This document shows positions 15,092 through 23,426 of a DNA stretch of 32,783 bases, one piece after another (positions within the stretch are counted from its first letter, which is position 1; each line of letters opens with the position of its first letter). The notes beneath the pieces are model-generated. The model ran no database searches. It was given only the letters and a program-made list of their open reading frames with translations, and was not told where the DNA came from. A program made the translations under genes and the position numbers. The stretch lies in NCBI GenBank assembly GCA_943329595.2, contig CALQEM020000009.1, positions 1-32,783 of the forward strand. Reading direction: 5' to 3'. This stretch comes from CAIYMF01 sp943329595. Its GTDB lineage: Bacteria > Actinomycetota > Actinomycetes > S36-B12 > CAIYMF01.

Positions 15092-16579
15092 ATGATCACT
15101 GACAGCGTGCACGTGAAAGCCGTCGGACTGGCCAAGTCCTACGGCGCAATCCGGGCGCTCCGCGAGGGCGACATTGAGATTCGACCTGGCTATTGCACGG
15201 GCCTGATTGGCCCCAACGGCGCAGGCAAGAGCACGCTGGTCGGCTGTCTCACTGGCCGAATTGCGTCCGATGCCGGTGAGATCCTGCTCAATGAGTCGCC
15301 GGTGAATTTCCGAAACGCTCGCCAGGCCGTTGACCTGGGGGTCGTAGCCGTCCCCCAGGAACTCGCCGTTCCGGCCGGCATGAGCCTCGGACAGTTCGTC
15401 GCGCTCGGTTGGGAGCCCAACCGCCTCGGTTTTGTTCGGCGGAAGGTCGAGCGATCATCGGCGAAGGAGTGCCTCGCTCGCATCAAGTTGCCACTCGATC
15501 CAGATATGCCAGTTGAGGCTTTGACCCCCTCGCAGGCGCGAGCGGCTCTCATTGCTCAAGCCCTCTATCGTGAAGCGCGGGTTCTGCTGTTGGACGAACC
15601 CACAGCAGGGATGAGTCAAGAGCAGGCCGACGTGCTGTGCGCTTTGATGCGCACGCTGTGCGACGAGGGGCTCGCGCTCCTGTTCATTTCGCACCGGCTT
15701 AGCGAGGTCGAACGTACCTGCGACACAGTCAGTGTGATGCGGGACGGATCCATCATTGACCGAATTGAAGGCAGCGATCTCACGGTTGCCGCCATGGTCG
15801 AGCACCTCGCGAGTGGCCTTGCGGGCGAATCTCGTCCGGTTCCCCCGGCACCCGACCTGAACGACCCCTTGATTGTGGTTGAGGACCTTCCCCTGCAATA
15901 CGGTACGGCTTCATTCACCGTCTACCGGGGCGAGTTGCTTGGCCTAGCAGGACTGCCCAGTTCGGGTGTCGAGGCAGCTTTCCAGGCCATCACGGGAGTC
16001 GGTCGGCCGGCCAAGGGAGTAGTGATGGCCGGCGGACGCTCGATTCGGTCACCCGAGGGGGCTATCAGTGCAGGGGTGGCGTACCTACCGCCAAGCCGCA
16101 GCGATTCGGCAATCCTCGATCAGACGGTGACGAGAAACATCGTGCTATCTGCGCTGCCCACGATGTCTCGGGGGGGCTTCTTGCGGCAGCAACACGAGCG
16201 TCGTGCAGCTGCACCCGTGGCTGAAGCGGTGCAGGTAGCTCCCGTCTTGGACCGAATGATGTCCTCGCTGAGCGGTGGCAACCAGCAGAGGAGTCTGATC
16301 GGACGACTGTTGATGACAGGCGCAGACACGATCGTGCTCGAAGATCCGACGCTCGGCGTCGATGTTGCCGCACGTGCGGCCATTCACGACCTGCTCAAGG
16401 GGCTCGTGGCGTCGGGCCGCTCGTGCGTCGTTGGCTCGTCCGAGCCGGAGGAACTTGCCCTTCTGTGCAATCGGGTGTTGATCTTCCGATCGGGTCAACT
16501 GGTTCAGGAACTGACAGGCACCGAGGTGACCGAGCGACGAATCATTCAAGGAATCACCAGCCACGAGAAGGTGAGTTGA
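15092..16579 (+). CDS. ABC transporter ATP-binding protein, tandem NBD (RbsA/XylG type)
   Basis: The 495-residue protein contains two nucleotide-binding domains. Domain 1 has Walker A GPNGAGKST (about 38-46) and Walker B VLLLDEPTAGM, but its signature loop reads LTPSQARAAL instead of LSGGQ. Domain 2 has the relaxed P-loop usual for this family (GLAGLPSSGVEAAF), an intact signature LSGGNQQR and Walker B IVLEDPTLGVD, in which the usual Asp-Glu order is reversed. It powers the importer formed with the two preceding genes. The start is the ATG at 15092. A long in-frame extension back to 14408 is excluded because it lies inside the permease gene and has no family similarity. Its stop overlaps the next ATG by 1 nt. 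Confidence 0.93.
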   Translation: MITDSVHVKAVGLAKSYGAIRALREGDIEIRPGYCTGLIGPNGAGKSTLVGCLTGRIASDAGEILLNESPVNFRNARQAVDLGVVAVPQELAVPAGMSLGQFVALGWEPNRLGFVRRKVERSSAKECLARIKLPLDPDMPVEALTPSQARAALIAQALYREARVLLLDEPTAGMSQEQADVLCALMRTLCDEGLALLFISHRLSEVERTCDTVSVMRDGSIIDRIEGSDLTVAAMVEHLASGLAGESRPVPPAPDLNDPLIVVEDLPLQYGTASFTVYRGELLGLAGLPSSGVEAAFQAITGVGRPAKGVVMAGGRSIRSPEGAISAGVAYLPPSRSDSAILDQTVTRNIVLSALPTMSRGGFLRQQHERRAAAPVAEAVQVAPVLDRMMSSLSGGNQQRSLIGRLLMTGADTIVLEDPTLGVDVAARAAIHDLLKGLVASGRSCVVGSSEPEELALLCNRVLIFRSGQLVQELTGTEVTERRIIQGITSHEKVS

Positions 16580-16911
16580 TGGATATGAGTACTCAAGATC
16601 CGTTCTTTGTCGCGGGCTTTGACGTGACTGCCGACGCTGATACTGAGTTCAACGAGTGGTACGACTCGGTGCACATCCCCGACGCCCTAGGCATCGGCGG
16701 GTTTCGTTCAGTGACGCGGTTGGTGAGAGCCGGCGAGTACGACAACACGTTCGGTCCCAAGTACCTCAACCTCTACCAGGTGAGTAGCCAATCAGACTTC
16801 GAGGCTGGTTGGGATACCGACTACCGTCGTGCGTCGAGCGCCGACTTCAACCGCTGGGGCCCCTCATTACGCAATGGCCACGTGGGCCTCTATGTCCCTT
16901 TCGAAAGGTGA
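16579..16911 (+). CDS. Small EthD-like ferredoxin-fold (dimeric alpha/beta barrel) protein, copy 1
   Basis: This 110-residue protein contains FNEWYDSVHIPDALGIGGF (about 20-38), the W-Y-x-x-x-H-x-P arrangement seen in EthD and related dimeric alpha/beta-barrel proteins. It ends in RWGPSLRNGHVGLYVPF. EthD is needed for some monooxygenase pathways although its reaction is unclear, and relatives act as lyases or small-ligand binders. It starts by TGATG overlap with the ATPase gene and is preceded by AAGGTGAG. The next gene begins 6 nt downstream. A second, only distantly similar protein of the same general type is encoded at 20068-20406. Function is inferred. Confidence 0.7.
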   Translation: MDMSTQDPFFVAGFDVTADADTEFNEWYDSVHIPDALGIGGFRSVTRLVRAGEYDNTFGPKYLNLYQVSSQSDFEAGWDTDYRRASSADFNRWGPSLRNGHVGLYVPFER

Positions 16912-16917
16912 TGTGAC

Positions 16918-17706
16918 ATGTCTGGACTTGAGTTCCACCCATTTCTGTCAGCAGAGTTCGTCCTCGATCAGTCAGTAATGACCGTCGGAGTTGGCTGTGG
17001 CGTGACCACGCGCATCACCGTGACATGGTCGGTGGTGAAGCACCCCGAGGGAGTGGTGTTGATCGACACCGGCATGTGCAAGGAAGTCATCACCGACGCT
17101 GACACGGCATGGGGCACCGGCGAGGAACGCCTCGGAGTCCCGATCATGCATAGCGGGCAGGAGATCTCGGCACAGCTCGCGAAGATCGGGTTAGTGCCCG
17201 CCGATGTGAGGTATGTCGTGCATACCCACCTGCATGGAGATCACGCGGGTGGAAACCTTGATGTGCCACAGGCAACCTTCATCGCCCAGCAGGATGAATT
17301 CGACTACGCGCTCGGCCCTGACATTCCCACGATGGTTCGTGAATACCCGGTCGACCAAATCGGTATCGGCGTGCTGAACTTCCAGACGATTAACGGCGAC
17401 CTTGACCTCTTTGAGGACGGCAGCATCAAGATCATGAAGACTCCTGGCCACACGCCAGGTCACTCATCGGTACTGCTGAACCTGAAGGACACCGGGCCCG
17501 TCATCGTTTCTGGCGATGCAATGTGGACCCACGAGATGACCGACGAGATGATGATGCCGGGCATTTGTTGGTTCGCGTCGGACTACGTTAAGAGTCGTCG
17601 CAAGTTGGCGAATTTGCAGGAAGACAAAGACGCCAAGTGGTTTTTCCCGCACGATCCTGACACCTTCAAAAAGGGCTTCTGGGAAGAGGCCAAGGTGTAC
17701 ACGTGA
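16918..17706 (+). CDS. MBL-fold metallohydrolase, N-acyl homoserine lactonase-like
   Basis: In this 262-residue protein the zinc site HTHLHGDHAGG (H104, H106, D108, H109) is followed by TPGHTPGH and VIVSGDAMW, and the C-terminal FFPHDP gives the last His. The overall layout, including VLIDTG before the motif, matches the AHL lactonase branch (AiiA/AttM-like) of metallo-beta-lactamases. These enzymes open lactone rings. In a catabolic operon with an LLM flavin monooxygenase, hydrolysis of a pathway lactone is a reasonable guess, and quorum quenching is the alternative. AGGTGATG precedes the ATG. The gene overlaps the next one by GTGA. Confidence 0.88.
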   Translation: MSGLEFHPFLSAEFVLDQSVMTVGVGCGVTTRITVTWSVVKHPEGVVLIDTGMCKEVITDADTAWGTGEERLGVPIMHSGQEISAQLAKIGLVPADVRYVVHTHLHGDHAGGNLDVPQATFIAQQDEFDYALGPDIPTMVREYPVDQIGIGVLNFQTINGDLDLFEDGSIKIMKTPGHTPGHSSVLLNLKDTGPVIVSGDAMWTHEMTDEMMMPGICWFASDYVKSRRKLANLQEDKDAKWFFPHDPDTFKKGFWEEAKVYT

Positions 17707-18527
17707 GTCGAATCATCGATACGTGGGTGGTACCGAATCCGCCGGAGATCGCAAGGAATTGGCCCTCTCACCTCGCACATGTCTTCAAGGTCTTTCGCCG
17801 AGAGCACATGCTGGCAGGGACGACCGTGGAGGAGTTCATCGAGTCGATGGATGCCTCGGGAGTGGCCGTCTCGATCCTCACGGGATTGGTGGAAGACTCC
17901 TTCACGATCTCCAACGATGACGTCGCTCAGTGGGTGCGGCACGCCCCTGATCGCCTTCAGGGACGAGCGTGTGTCGACCCACGTTCGCCCGCCCTCGCGG
18001 TAGCCGAACTGCGCAGGTCTGTGGAGGAGCTTGGATTCCGCTCCCTGCAGGTTCTGCCCTACGCCTTCGGGCTGCCATTCGACGACCGCTTGTACTACCC
18101 CTTGTATTCAGCCTGTGTCGAATACGGCATTCCCGTCGTTACTCAAGTGGGGCACACCGCCTCGCTCCTTCCCAGTGACCCGGGACGCCCCATCTACCTC
18201 GATCGAGTGGCACTGGACTTTCCCGACCTCGTGATCGTGGGAGGTCACATCGGCTGGCCCTGGACCGACGAGATGATTGCCATGGCACTTAAGCATCCGA
18301 ACGTCTACATCGAGACGTCCGCTCATTTGCCTCGGCGCTACCCGCCAACCTTTGTCGATTTCCTGAGGGGACCGGGTGCCTCCAAGTGCCTGTTTGGCAC
18401 CGACTGGCCATGGATTGATCCGGCCGGCGCACTACGACAGGTATCTGAGTTGGGCCTGTCGGTTGAGGGCGAAGAGGCCTTCCTGTCATCGAACGCCGCC
18501 CGCGTGTTCGGGATTTCACTGCCATGA
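17703..18527 (+). CDS. Amidohydrolase_2-family (TIM-barrel) hydrolase or decarboxylase, N-terminal HxH absent
   Basis: This 274-residue protein keeps the amidohydrolase_2 core: VTQVGHTAS (H151), VIVGGHIGWPW (H182), the segment NVYIETSAHLPRR and LFGTDWPW (D234), with NAARVFG at the C-terminus. In metal-dependent members the first strand carries DxHxH; here it reads IIDTWVVPNPP, so both metal-binding histidines are missing. It may still bind one metal or catalyse a decarboxylation, hydration or C-C cleavage. It starts at GTG 17703 inside the preceding stop and overlaps the ligase gene by ATGA. The exact reaction cannot be read from the sequence. Confidence 0.83.
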   Translation: MSRIIDTWVVPNPPEIARNWPSHLAHVFKVFRREHMLAGTTVEEFIESMDASGVAVSILTGLVEDSFTISNDDVAQWVRHAPDRLQGRACVDPRSPALAVAELRRSVEELGFRSLQVLPYAFGLPFDDRLYYPLYSACVEYGIPVVTQVGHTASLLPSDPGRPIYLDRVALDFPDLVIVGGHIGWPWTDEMIAMALKHPNVYIETSAHLPRRYPPTFVDFLRGPGASKCLFGTDWPWIDPAGALRQVSELGLSVEGEEAFLSSNAARVFGISLP

Positions 18528-20071
18528 ATGTGGCAAGTCTCCTCGAGTCAGCTCGGCTCCGCTATGGCGACCGCTTGGCGGTCAGCGACGCCAGCCGGTC
18601 TTTGAATTACAGCGAGTACAGCGCACGAGCAGAAGCGGTGGCTACCGCACTGAGGTCGTCGGGCCTCGGCTCATCCCATCGGGTGGCGGTTCTTCTTCAC
18701 AACAGTGTTGAGTACGCCGAGGTAATCTTCGGAATCGCTTTGGCCGGCCTGACAGCAGTTCACATTTCCTACCGACTGACTCCGGCTGAGATGGCCTACC
18801 TGCTGGAGAACTCCAACGTCGGCATGATCATCTACGACAAAGAGCTTGAAGACGTGGTGGCCGAGATCCGAGAGCGGTTCGGGTTCGCGCCAGCGGTGAG
18901 TGACGTTGTGGTGGGTGGTGAACCGCAACTAGAGCACGCGGCAGCCTATGAGGGCTGGATCCTGGCTCAAGGGCTCGGCGTGCCGTCGCAGGCGCCCACT
19001 GAGATCGGCACCTTCTACATCGGCTACACCTCAGGAACGACAGGGCGGCCCAAGGGAGCCGTCATTACGCATGACTCGCGAGTTCTCACCGCGACCATGG
19101 CGTGTCTTGAATACGGGTTCTCTGACGGCGAGACCACCTTGATGTTCACGCCTATGCATCATGGTGGGCCACTTGTCTTCGTCCTCACTCCCCTGGTCGT
19201 CGGGGGTCACCTGCGGGTGATGCGTCACTTTGACGAGGAAGAGGTGGCGTGGAACGCCCAGCAGTACCCCTCATCGAACGCCTTCGCCGTTCCGACCATT
19301 CTGACGCGGATGACCGACTCACCCGCCGACGTGCTGGGCCAATGCCGCGACAGGCTCCGAGTGATTGTCTCCAACGCCGCTCCCTTGGCGACGAGCACCA
19401 AAGAAACTCTTCTTTCAGAGATGCCAGCGGTTCAGCTGCATGAGTTCTATGGCTCCACGGAGGCCGGAATTGTCACCAACCTTCGGCCCAGCGACCAGAG
19501 CCGCAAGGTGCGCTGCGCCGGCCAACCCTTCTTGCTCAATCACGTGGAGATTCTCGGCGACGACGGAATTGAAGTCCCCGCCGGGGAAGTGGGCCGGTTG
19601 TTCTCTCGCAGCCCGTACCTATTCGGCGGCTACCTCAACCTCCCGGAGGCAACGGCTTCGGCCTATCACAGGGGACTGGTGGGTGTCGGAGATCTCGCGA
19701 CGAAGGACGACGAGGGCTTCGTCTACATCGTGGATCGAGAGTCAGACATGATCCTGTCGGGTGGCGTCAACATCTATCCGCGTGAGATCGAGGACGCTCT
19801 CCTGCTGCATCCCGAGATTGTCGAAGTCGCTGTCGTGGGCAGGCCCAGTCGCGAATGGGGTGAAGAGGTAGTGGCCTATGTGGTGACGAACTCTTCTCGC
19901 CCAGTCGAGCAGTTGGTGGCGGAGGCCATCGGTGACGTGGCCTCCTACAAGCGTCCCCGACACACATTCGAGGTCGAATCCTTGCCGCGCAACTCCACGG
20001 GGAAGTTGCTCAAGCGTGAACTGCGAGACCAGGCGGCCGTCACGGGGACTCCACCGGAGGTATCGACATGA
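18524..20071 (+). CDS. Acyl-CoA synthetase (AMP-dependent ligase)
   Basis: This 515-residue adenylate-forming enzyme has the AMP-binding loop YTSGTTGRPKG (168-178), the second motif FYGSTEAG, then GDLATKDDEGFVYIVDRESD, and ends with LPRNSTGKLLKREL, which carries the catalytic lysine. These define acyl-CoA ligases that make an acyl-AMP and then the CoA thioester. It is the likely activating step of the island, giving the acyl-CoA that the dehydrogenase and hydratases use. Specificity cannot be read. ATGA overlaps link it to the genes on both sides. Confidence 0.94.
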   Translation: MNVASLLESARLRYGDRLAVSDASRSLNYSEYSARAEAVATALRSSGLGSSHRVAVLLHNSVEYAEVIFGIALAGLTAVHISYRLTPAEMAYLLENSNVGMIIYDKELEDVVAEIRERFGFAPAVSDVVVGGEPQLEHAAAYEGWILAQGLGVPSQAPTEIGTFYIGYTSGTTGRPKGAVITHDSRVLTATMACLEYGFSDGETTLMFTPMHHGGPLVFVLTPLVVGGHLRVMRHFDEEEVAWNAQQYPSSNAFAVPTILTRMTDSPADVLGQCRDRLRVIVSNAAPLATSTKETLLSEMPAVQLHEFYGSTEAGIVTNLRPSDQSRKVRCAGQPFLLNHVEILGDDGIEVPAGEVGRLFSRSPYLFGGYLNLPEATASAYHRGLVGVGDLATKDDEGFVYIVDRESDMILSGGVNIYPREIEDALLLHPEIVEVAVVGRPSREWGEEVVAYVVTNSSRPVEQLVAEAIGDVASYKRPRHTFEVESLPRNSTGKLLKRELRDQAAVTGTPPEVST

Positions 20072-20406
20072 GCAAGGAACCGCAGACTTTCGCCAAGTGG
20101 GTTGTGATCTGGAACCTTCCTCCCGACACAGATGTGGAGGCGTGGGAAGAGTGGTACTGGGGCCATCATGTGCCTCTCGCCATCAAGATGCCGGGCCAGG
20201 TGAAGTACACGGTCAGCAAGGTCGAGCACGTCATGTACGGTGCCGGCTACTACCGCATCGCCGAGCAGTTCTTCCCTGACATGGACACTCTGCTGGCTTC
20301 GATCAACTCACCTGAGGGCAAGGCAGTCGCTGACGACGCCGGCGAATTCGTCGTCGATCTGCAACTTCTGGCCTCGGTCGAAACTGACGTGGCGCTGGAC
20401 AACTGA
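20068..20406 (+). CDS. Small EthD-domain protein, copy 2
   Basis: The protein has 112 residues. WVVIWNLPPDTDVEAWEEWYWGHHVPLAIKMPG carries the W-Y-x-x-x-H-x-P pattern of EthD-like dimeric alpha/beta-barrel proteins, and YYRIAEQFFPDMDTLLASIN corresponds to the second half of the fold. It is coupled to the ligase gene by ATGA and followed 1 nt later by the CoA-transferase start. It differs clearly in sequence from the other EthD-like protein at 16579-16911, so they are separate subunits or enzymes rather than a recent duplication. Confidence 0.77.
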   Translation: MSKEPQTFAKWVVIWNLPPDTDVEAWEEWYWGHHVPLAIKMPGQVKYTVSKVEHVMYGAGYYRIAEQFFPDMDTLLASINSPEGKAVADDAGEFVVDLQLLASVETDVALDN

Positions 20407-20407
20407 A

Positions 20408-21580
20408 ATGGTCGACGACAGTGCCGGATCTCGCGGCCCACTTGCAGGCGTCAAGGTTCTTGACTTCTCGCAGGCGTGGGCCGGACCGCTCTGTACCCGC
20501 ACCCTAGGTGATCTCGGCGCAGATGTTCTCAAGGTCGAGTCCGACGCATTCATGGATGTCAGCCGCACTCTCGGACCATACCCAGCAAGCCCAGACCGCG
20601 ATTCCTCCGGCTATTTCCTCGAGTGGAACCGGGCAAAGAGGTCTGTCTCATTGGACCTGCGCACCGATGAGGGGCGCGCCTCAGCTCAGCGGCTGGCGTC
20701 GCTGTGCGACGTCGTTGTCGAAAACTTCTCGCCCGGAGTGATGGAGCGTCTTGGTTTGGGTTACGACGTGCTACATGAAGCCAACCAGCAACTCGTGATG
20801 GTGAGCATCTCCGGGTTCGGGCGGACGGGCCCCGCTAGAGAGCATGTCGCATTTGGGCAGCAGATTGAAGCTGTTTCTGGGCTCATGTCGCTCATGACCT
20901 ATGACGATGGTCGGCCCACGAAGACCGGCATTTCGTGGTCTGATCCGCTTGCAGGATTCCTTGCGGCTTTCTCCGTTCTCGCCGCCCTTGAGCAACGAGA
21001 TCGATCTGGGAAAGGCGAGTGGCTCGAGGTGTCGATGCTCGAGGCCACCCTCGCGACCATGGGGCGCGCATTCGCGCTGATGAATGTGGACCGTTCGCCC
21101 GCGGATGAGTTTCGGGGGGGTCGTCATCCGGAGTTGTGCCCCGCCGGGGTGTACCCCACTCACGGAGAGGACGCATGGATTGCGATTGAGTGTCGCGACC
21201 AAGCCGAGTGGGAGTCCCTGTGTCGTGTCGCGGGAGTCGATTGGGCTGATCGGAGCGAGTTCTCTGGGCCCACGGAACGCCTTCGGAATCGAGATGAACT
21301 CGATTCACTCATGGCGTCATTGACGACGAACCTCGACGCACAGGTCTTGGCAGACGAACTCCAAAGGGAGGGTGTTCCCGCTTCGCCCTTGGTGAGTATC
21401 GCTGATCTGCTCGGCGACGAGCACCTGGCGGATCGGGGCTTTTGGGTCACTGTCGATCACCCAACAGTCGGAAAGCTCGTGACCGCTGGCACTGCCCTCC
21501 CCATCGCGCCAGCAACGCGTGCCTCCATGCCCGCACCACCGATTCTCGGGACGACTACTTTCGAGGCGGAGTGGCCGTGA
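20408..21580 (+). CDS. CaiB/BaiF-family (class III) CoA-transferase
   Basis: The 390-residue product opens with VKVLDFSQAWAGPLCTRTLGDLGADVLKVE, the class III CoA-transferase N-terminus, followed by VVENFSPGVMERLGLGYD and VSISGFGRTGP. The catalytic Asp is placed at 179 in ISWSDPLAGF. These enzymes move CoA between carboxylic acids, or act as racemases in branched-chain acyl-CoA routes. The ATG at 20408 lies 1 nt after the preceding stop. A longer upstream frame exists but lies in the EthD gene and has no family match. It overlaps a second, divergent family member by GTGA, so the two could form a heteromer. Confidence 0.93.
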   Translation: MVDDSAGSRGPLAGVKVLDFSQAWAGPLCTRTLGDLGADVLKVESDAFMDVSRTLGPYPASPDRDSSGYFLEWNRAKRSVSLDLRTDEGRASAQRLASLCDVVVENFSPGVMERLGLGYDVLHEANQQLVMVSISGFGRTGPAREHVAFGQQIEAVSGLMSLMTYDDGRPTKTGISWSDPLAGFLAAFSVLAALEQRDRSGKGEWLEVSMLEATLATMGRAFALMNVDRSPADEFRGGRHPELCPAGVYPTHGEDAWIAIECRDQAEWESLCRVAGVDWADRSEFSGPTERLRNRDELDSLMASLTTNLDAQVLADELQREGVPASPLVSIADLLGDEHLADRGFWVTVDHPTVGKLVTAGTALPIAPATRASMPAPPILGTTTFEAEWP

Positions 21581-22677
21581 GCGCGATGGCACTGCTCGCT
21601 GGGGTTACGGTCGTGGATTTGAGCACCAGGGTTCCTGCGCGATTGGCAAGCCGGTTGCTTTCCGATCTCGGCGCAACGGTTATGCGGCCATCCTCGATTC
21701 TGGTTGACGGTCCTGAACTCGGAGCCGAGACACAGTCGCGTGATGCCTATACGGCGTTGCTAGACCGCGGGAAGGTGGCACTCCAGGCTCAGAGTGTCGA
21801 CGACGTGTGGGCTGCGCTGTCCGGCGCCGACGCCGTTGTTCTCGACGAGGGCTCGCCCGATGTCTGGGCGCTGTTTGAATCAATGCCCGATTCCCGACCG
21901 GGAACGGTGACAGTGACTCCATTCGGGGGCACTGGCCGGCGTTCGGGATGGCGAGGTGGTGATCTGATCGCTCAGGCATCGGGAGGCCTCCTCCGCATCA
22001 CAGGAGACGCTGATCGCCAGCCGATGCCGCTGCCCCCCGACGTTACCCACGGGGTAGTGGGCGTCCAGGTGGCCATCGCACTGGTGTCGATAGTCCGGAG
22101 CCGCCGGTTGGGCACGGTCGATGACATTGACCTGTCGGTGCAGGATGGCGTGGTCGGGATTTTGGAAGGGGCTGTGACTCCGGCTCAGATGGCCGGAACT
22201 GTGCGTGAGCGGATGGGCACCATGCATCCCTCCGTTCATGGCATCGGTCTGCAACACACACGGGACGGTCGGTGGGTTCTCTTCGGCACCTGCCCGCGCC
22301 CGGCCATGTGGGACTCGCTCGCCGACGTCTTGGGTAGACCGGACTGGTCAGCGAACGAGCGGTGGCTCGATGCGCGCCTGCGTCGAGAGGACTCGACCGA
22401 GGTCGATGACGCCGCGGCGCCGACTATCGAGGCACTCGATGTGGGCGACTTCTACGGACCCATGCTGGCCCGCGGGGTTCCCGTGGGGGTCGTCAATGAG
22501 CTCCACCAGGTGCTGAATTGGGATCAGATCGTCGAACGCGAATTCATTGACGTCATCGACGGGCCTGAAGGTCGGCGAGATCGGGCACCAGGCGTCGTGC
22601 CTCGATTGGCCAGTGACAACCTCTCAGCCGACGACAACACCACAACCACCACCACTAAGTCAGGAGCCCCACGATGA
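21577..22677 (+). CDS. Divergent second CaiB/BaiF-family protein
   Basis: The protein has 366 residues. The N-terminus VTVVDLSTRVPARLASRLLSDLGATV follows the class III CoA-transferase pattern, but the usual AGP is replaced by VPA. The segment normally describing the CoA pocket is shortened. A conserved Asp (D155 in PPDVTHGVVGVQVAIALVS) still aligns with the catalytic position. The C-terminus ends in a threonine-rich tail (DDNTTTTTTKSG). It may be an accessory subunit of the upstream enzyme or a racemase-like variant. The GTG at 21577 within GTGA is chosen because GGAG precedes it, with ATG 21586 as alternative. It couples to the hydratase gene through ATGA. Confidence 0.82.
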   Translation: MSAMALLAGVTVVDLSTRVPARLASRLLSDLGATVMRPSSILVDGPELGAETQSRDAYTALLDRGKVALQAQSVDDVWAALSGADAVVLDEGSPDVWALFESMPDSRPGTVTVTPFGGTGRRSGWRGGDLIAQASGGLLRITGDADRQPMPLPPDVTHGVVGVQVAIALVSIVRSRRLGTVDDIDLSVQDGVVGILEGAVTPAQMAGTVRERMGTMHPSVHGIGLQHTRDGRWVLFGTCPRPAMWDSLADVLGRPDWSANERWLDARLRREDSTEVDDAAAPTIEALDVGDFYGPMLARGVPVGVVNELHQVLNWDQIVEREFIDVIDGPEGRRDRAPGVVPRLASDNLSADDNTTTTTTKSGAPR

Positions 22678-23426
22678 GCGCAATCAACACCGAGGTAAGC
22701 GATGGGGTAGCGACCCTGACCCTTGACCGACCTCCGGTCAACGCAGTGCGGTTTGAGGATATGACCGAGATGCTTGATGCATTTCGGAGTGTGCAGGATA
22801 GAGATGACGTCCGCGCCGTGGTGTTTACCGGGGCGGGGGACAGGGCCTTTGTTGCCGGCACCGACCTCCAAGAGTTGGCCTCGCTGACGGCCGAGACCGC
22901 AGCTGAATCGGTGATGATTGTTCAGGACCTCGTCAACCTCATCTACAGCTTCCCGGTTCCTGTGATCTCTGCGGTGAACGGTCCGGCGCTCGGCTCGGGA
23001 GTGGCCATTGCCTGCGCCTCAGACATTCGCATCGCCTCCACCAAGGCCTCCTTCATCCTTCCTGAAGTCAACATTGGAGTGATGGGCGGATCTGCGCACG
23101 TCGCACGATTCCTCCCGCAGGGTCGCGCCCGCTGGATGATGTACACCGGAGAGCCAGTGTCATGCGAAGAGGCGTACCGGTTCGGCATGGTGGACAAGGT
23201 GGTTGAGCCTGCCGACTTGATGGCTGAAGCGCGCGAGTTAGCACTGAAGATTGCCTCCAAGTACCCGCCCGCCATTCGACTGGCCAAGGCTGGGTTGAAC
23301 GGCAGCGAATGGCTCGATCTGCAAGCGGGCTACGCGTACGAATGCGAACTCACGGTTGAGCTTCGACGAGACCCAGGCTCCGCCGAGGTCTCGCGGGCAT
23401 TCCTTGAAGCGCGGACGAAGCGGTGA
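22674..23426 (+). CDS. Enoyl-CoA hydratase/isomerase family protein
   Basis: This is a 250-residue crotonase-fold protein. Oxyanion-hole segments are FVAGTDLQEL and ALGSGVAIACASDIRIA. The family's first catalytic Glu aligns with E131 in LPEVNIGVMGG. The second hydratase Glu seems to be replaced, because GRARWMMYTGE has Trp where it is expected. One-Glu members often isomerise, hydrolyse or rearrange acyl-CoAs instead of hydrating them, so the exact step is open. The MaoC gene further down could supply the hydratase. It is coupled through ATGA upstream and GTGA downstream. Confidence 0.92.
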   Translation: MSAINTEVSDGVATLTLDRPPVNAVRFEDMTEMLDAFRSVQDRDDVRAVVFTGAGDRAFVAGTDLQELASLTAETAAESVMIVQDLVNLIYSFPVPVISAVNGPALGSGVAIACASDIRIASTKASFILPEVNIGVMGGSAHVARFLPQGRARWMMYTGEPVSCEEAYRFGMVDKVVEPADLMAEARELALKIASKYPPAIRLAKAGLNGSEWLDLQAGYAYECELTVELRRDPGSAEVSRAFLEARTKR

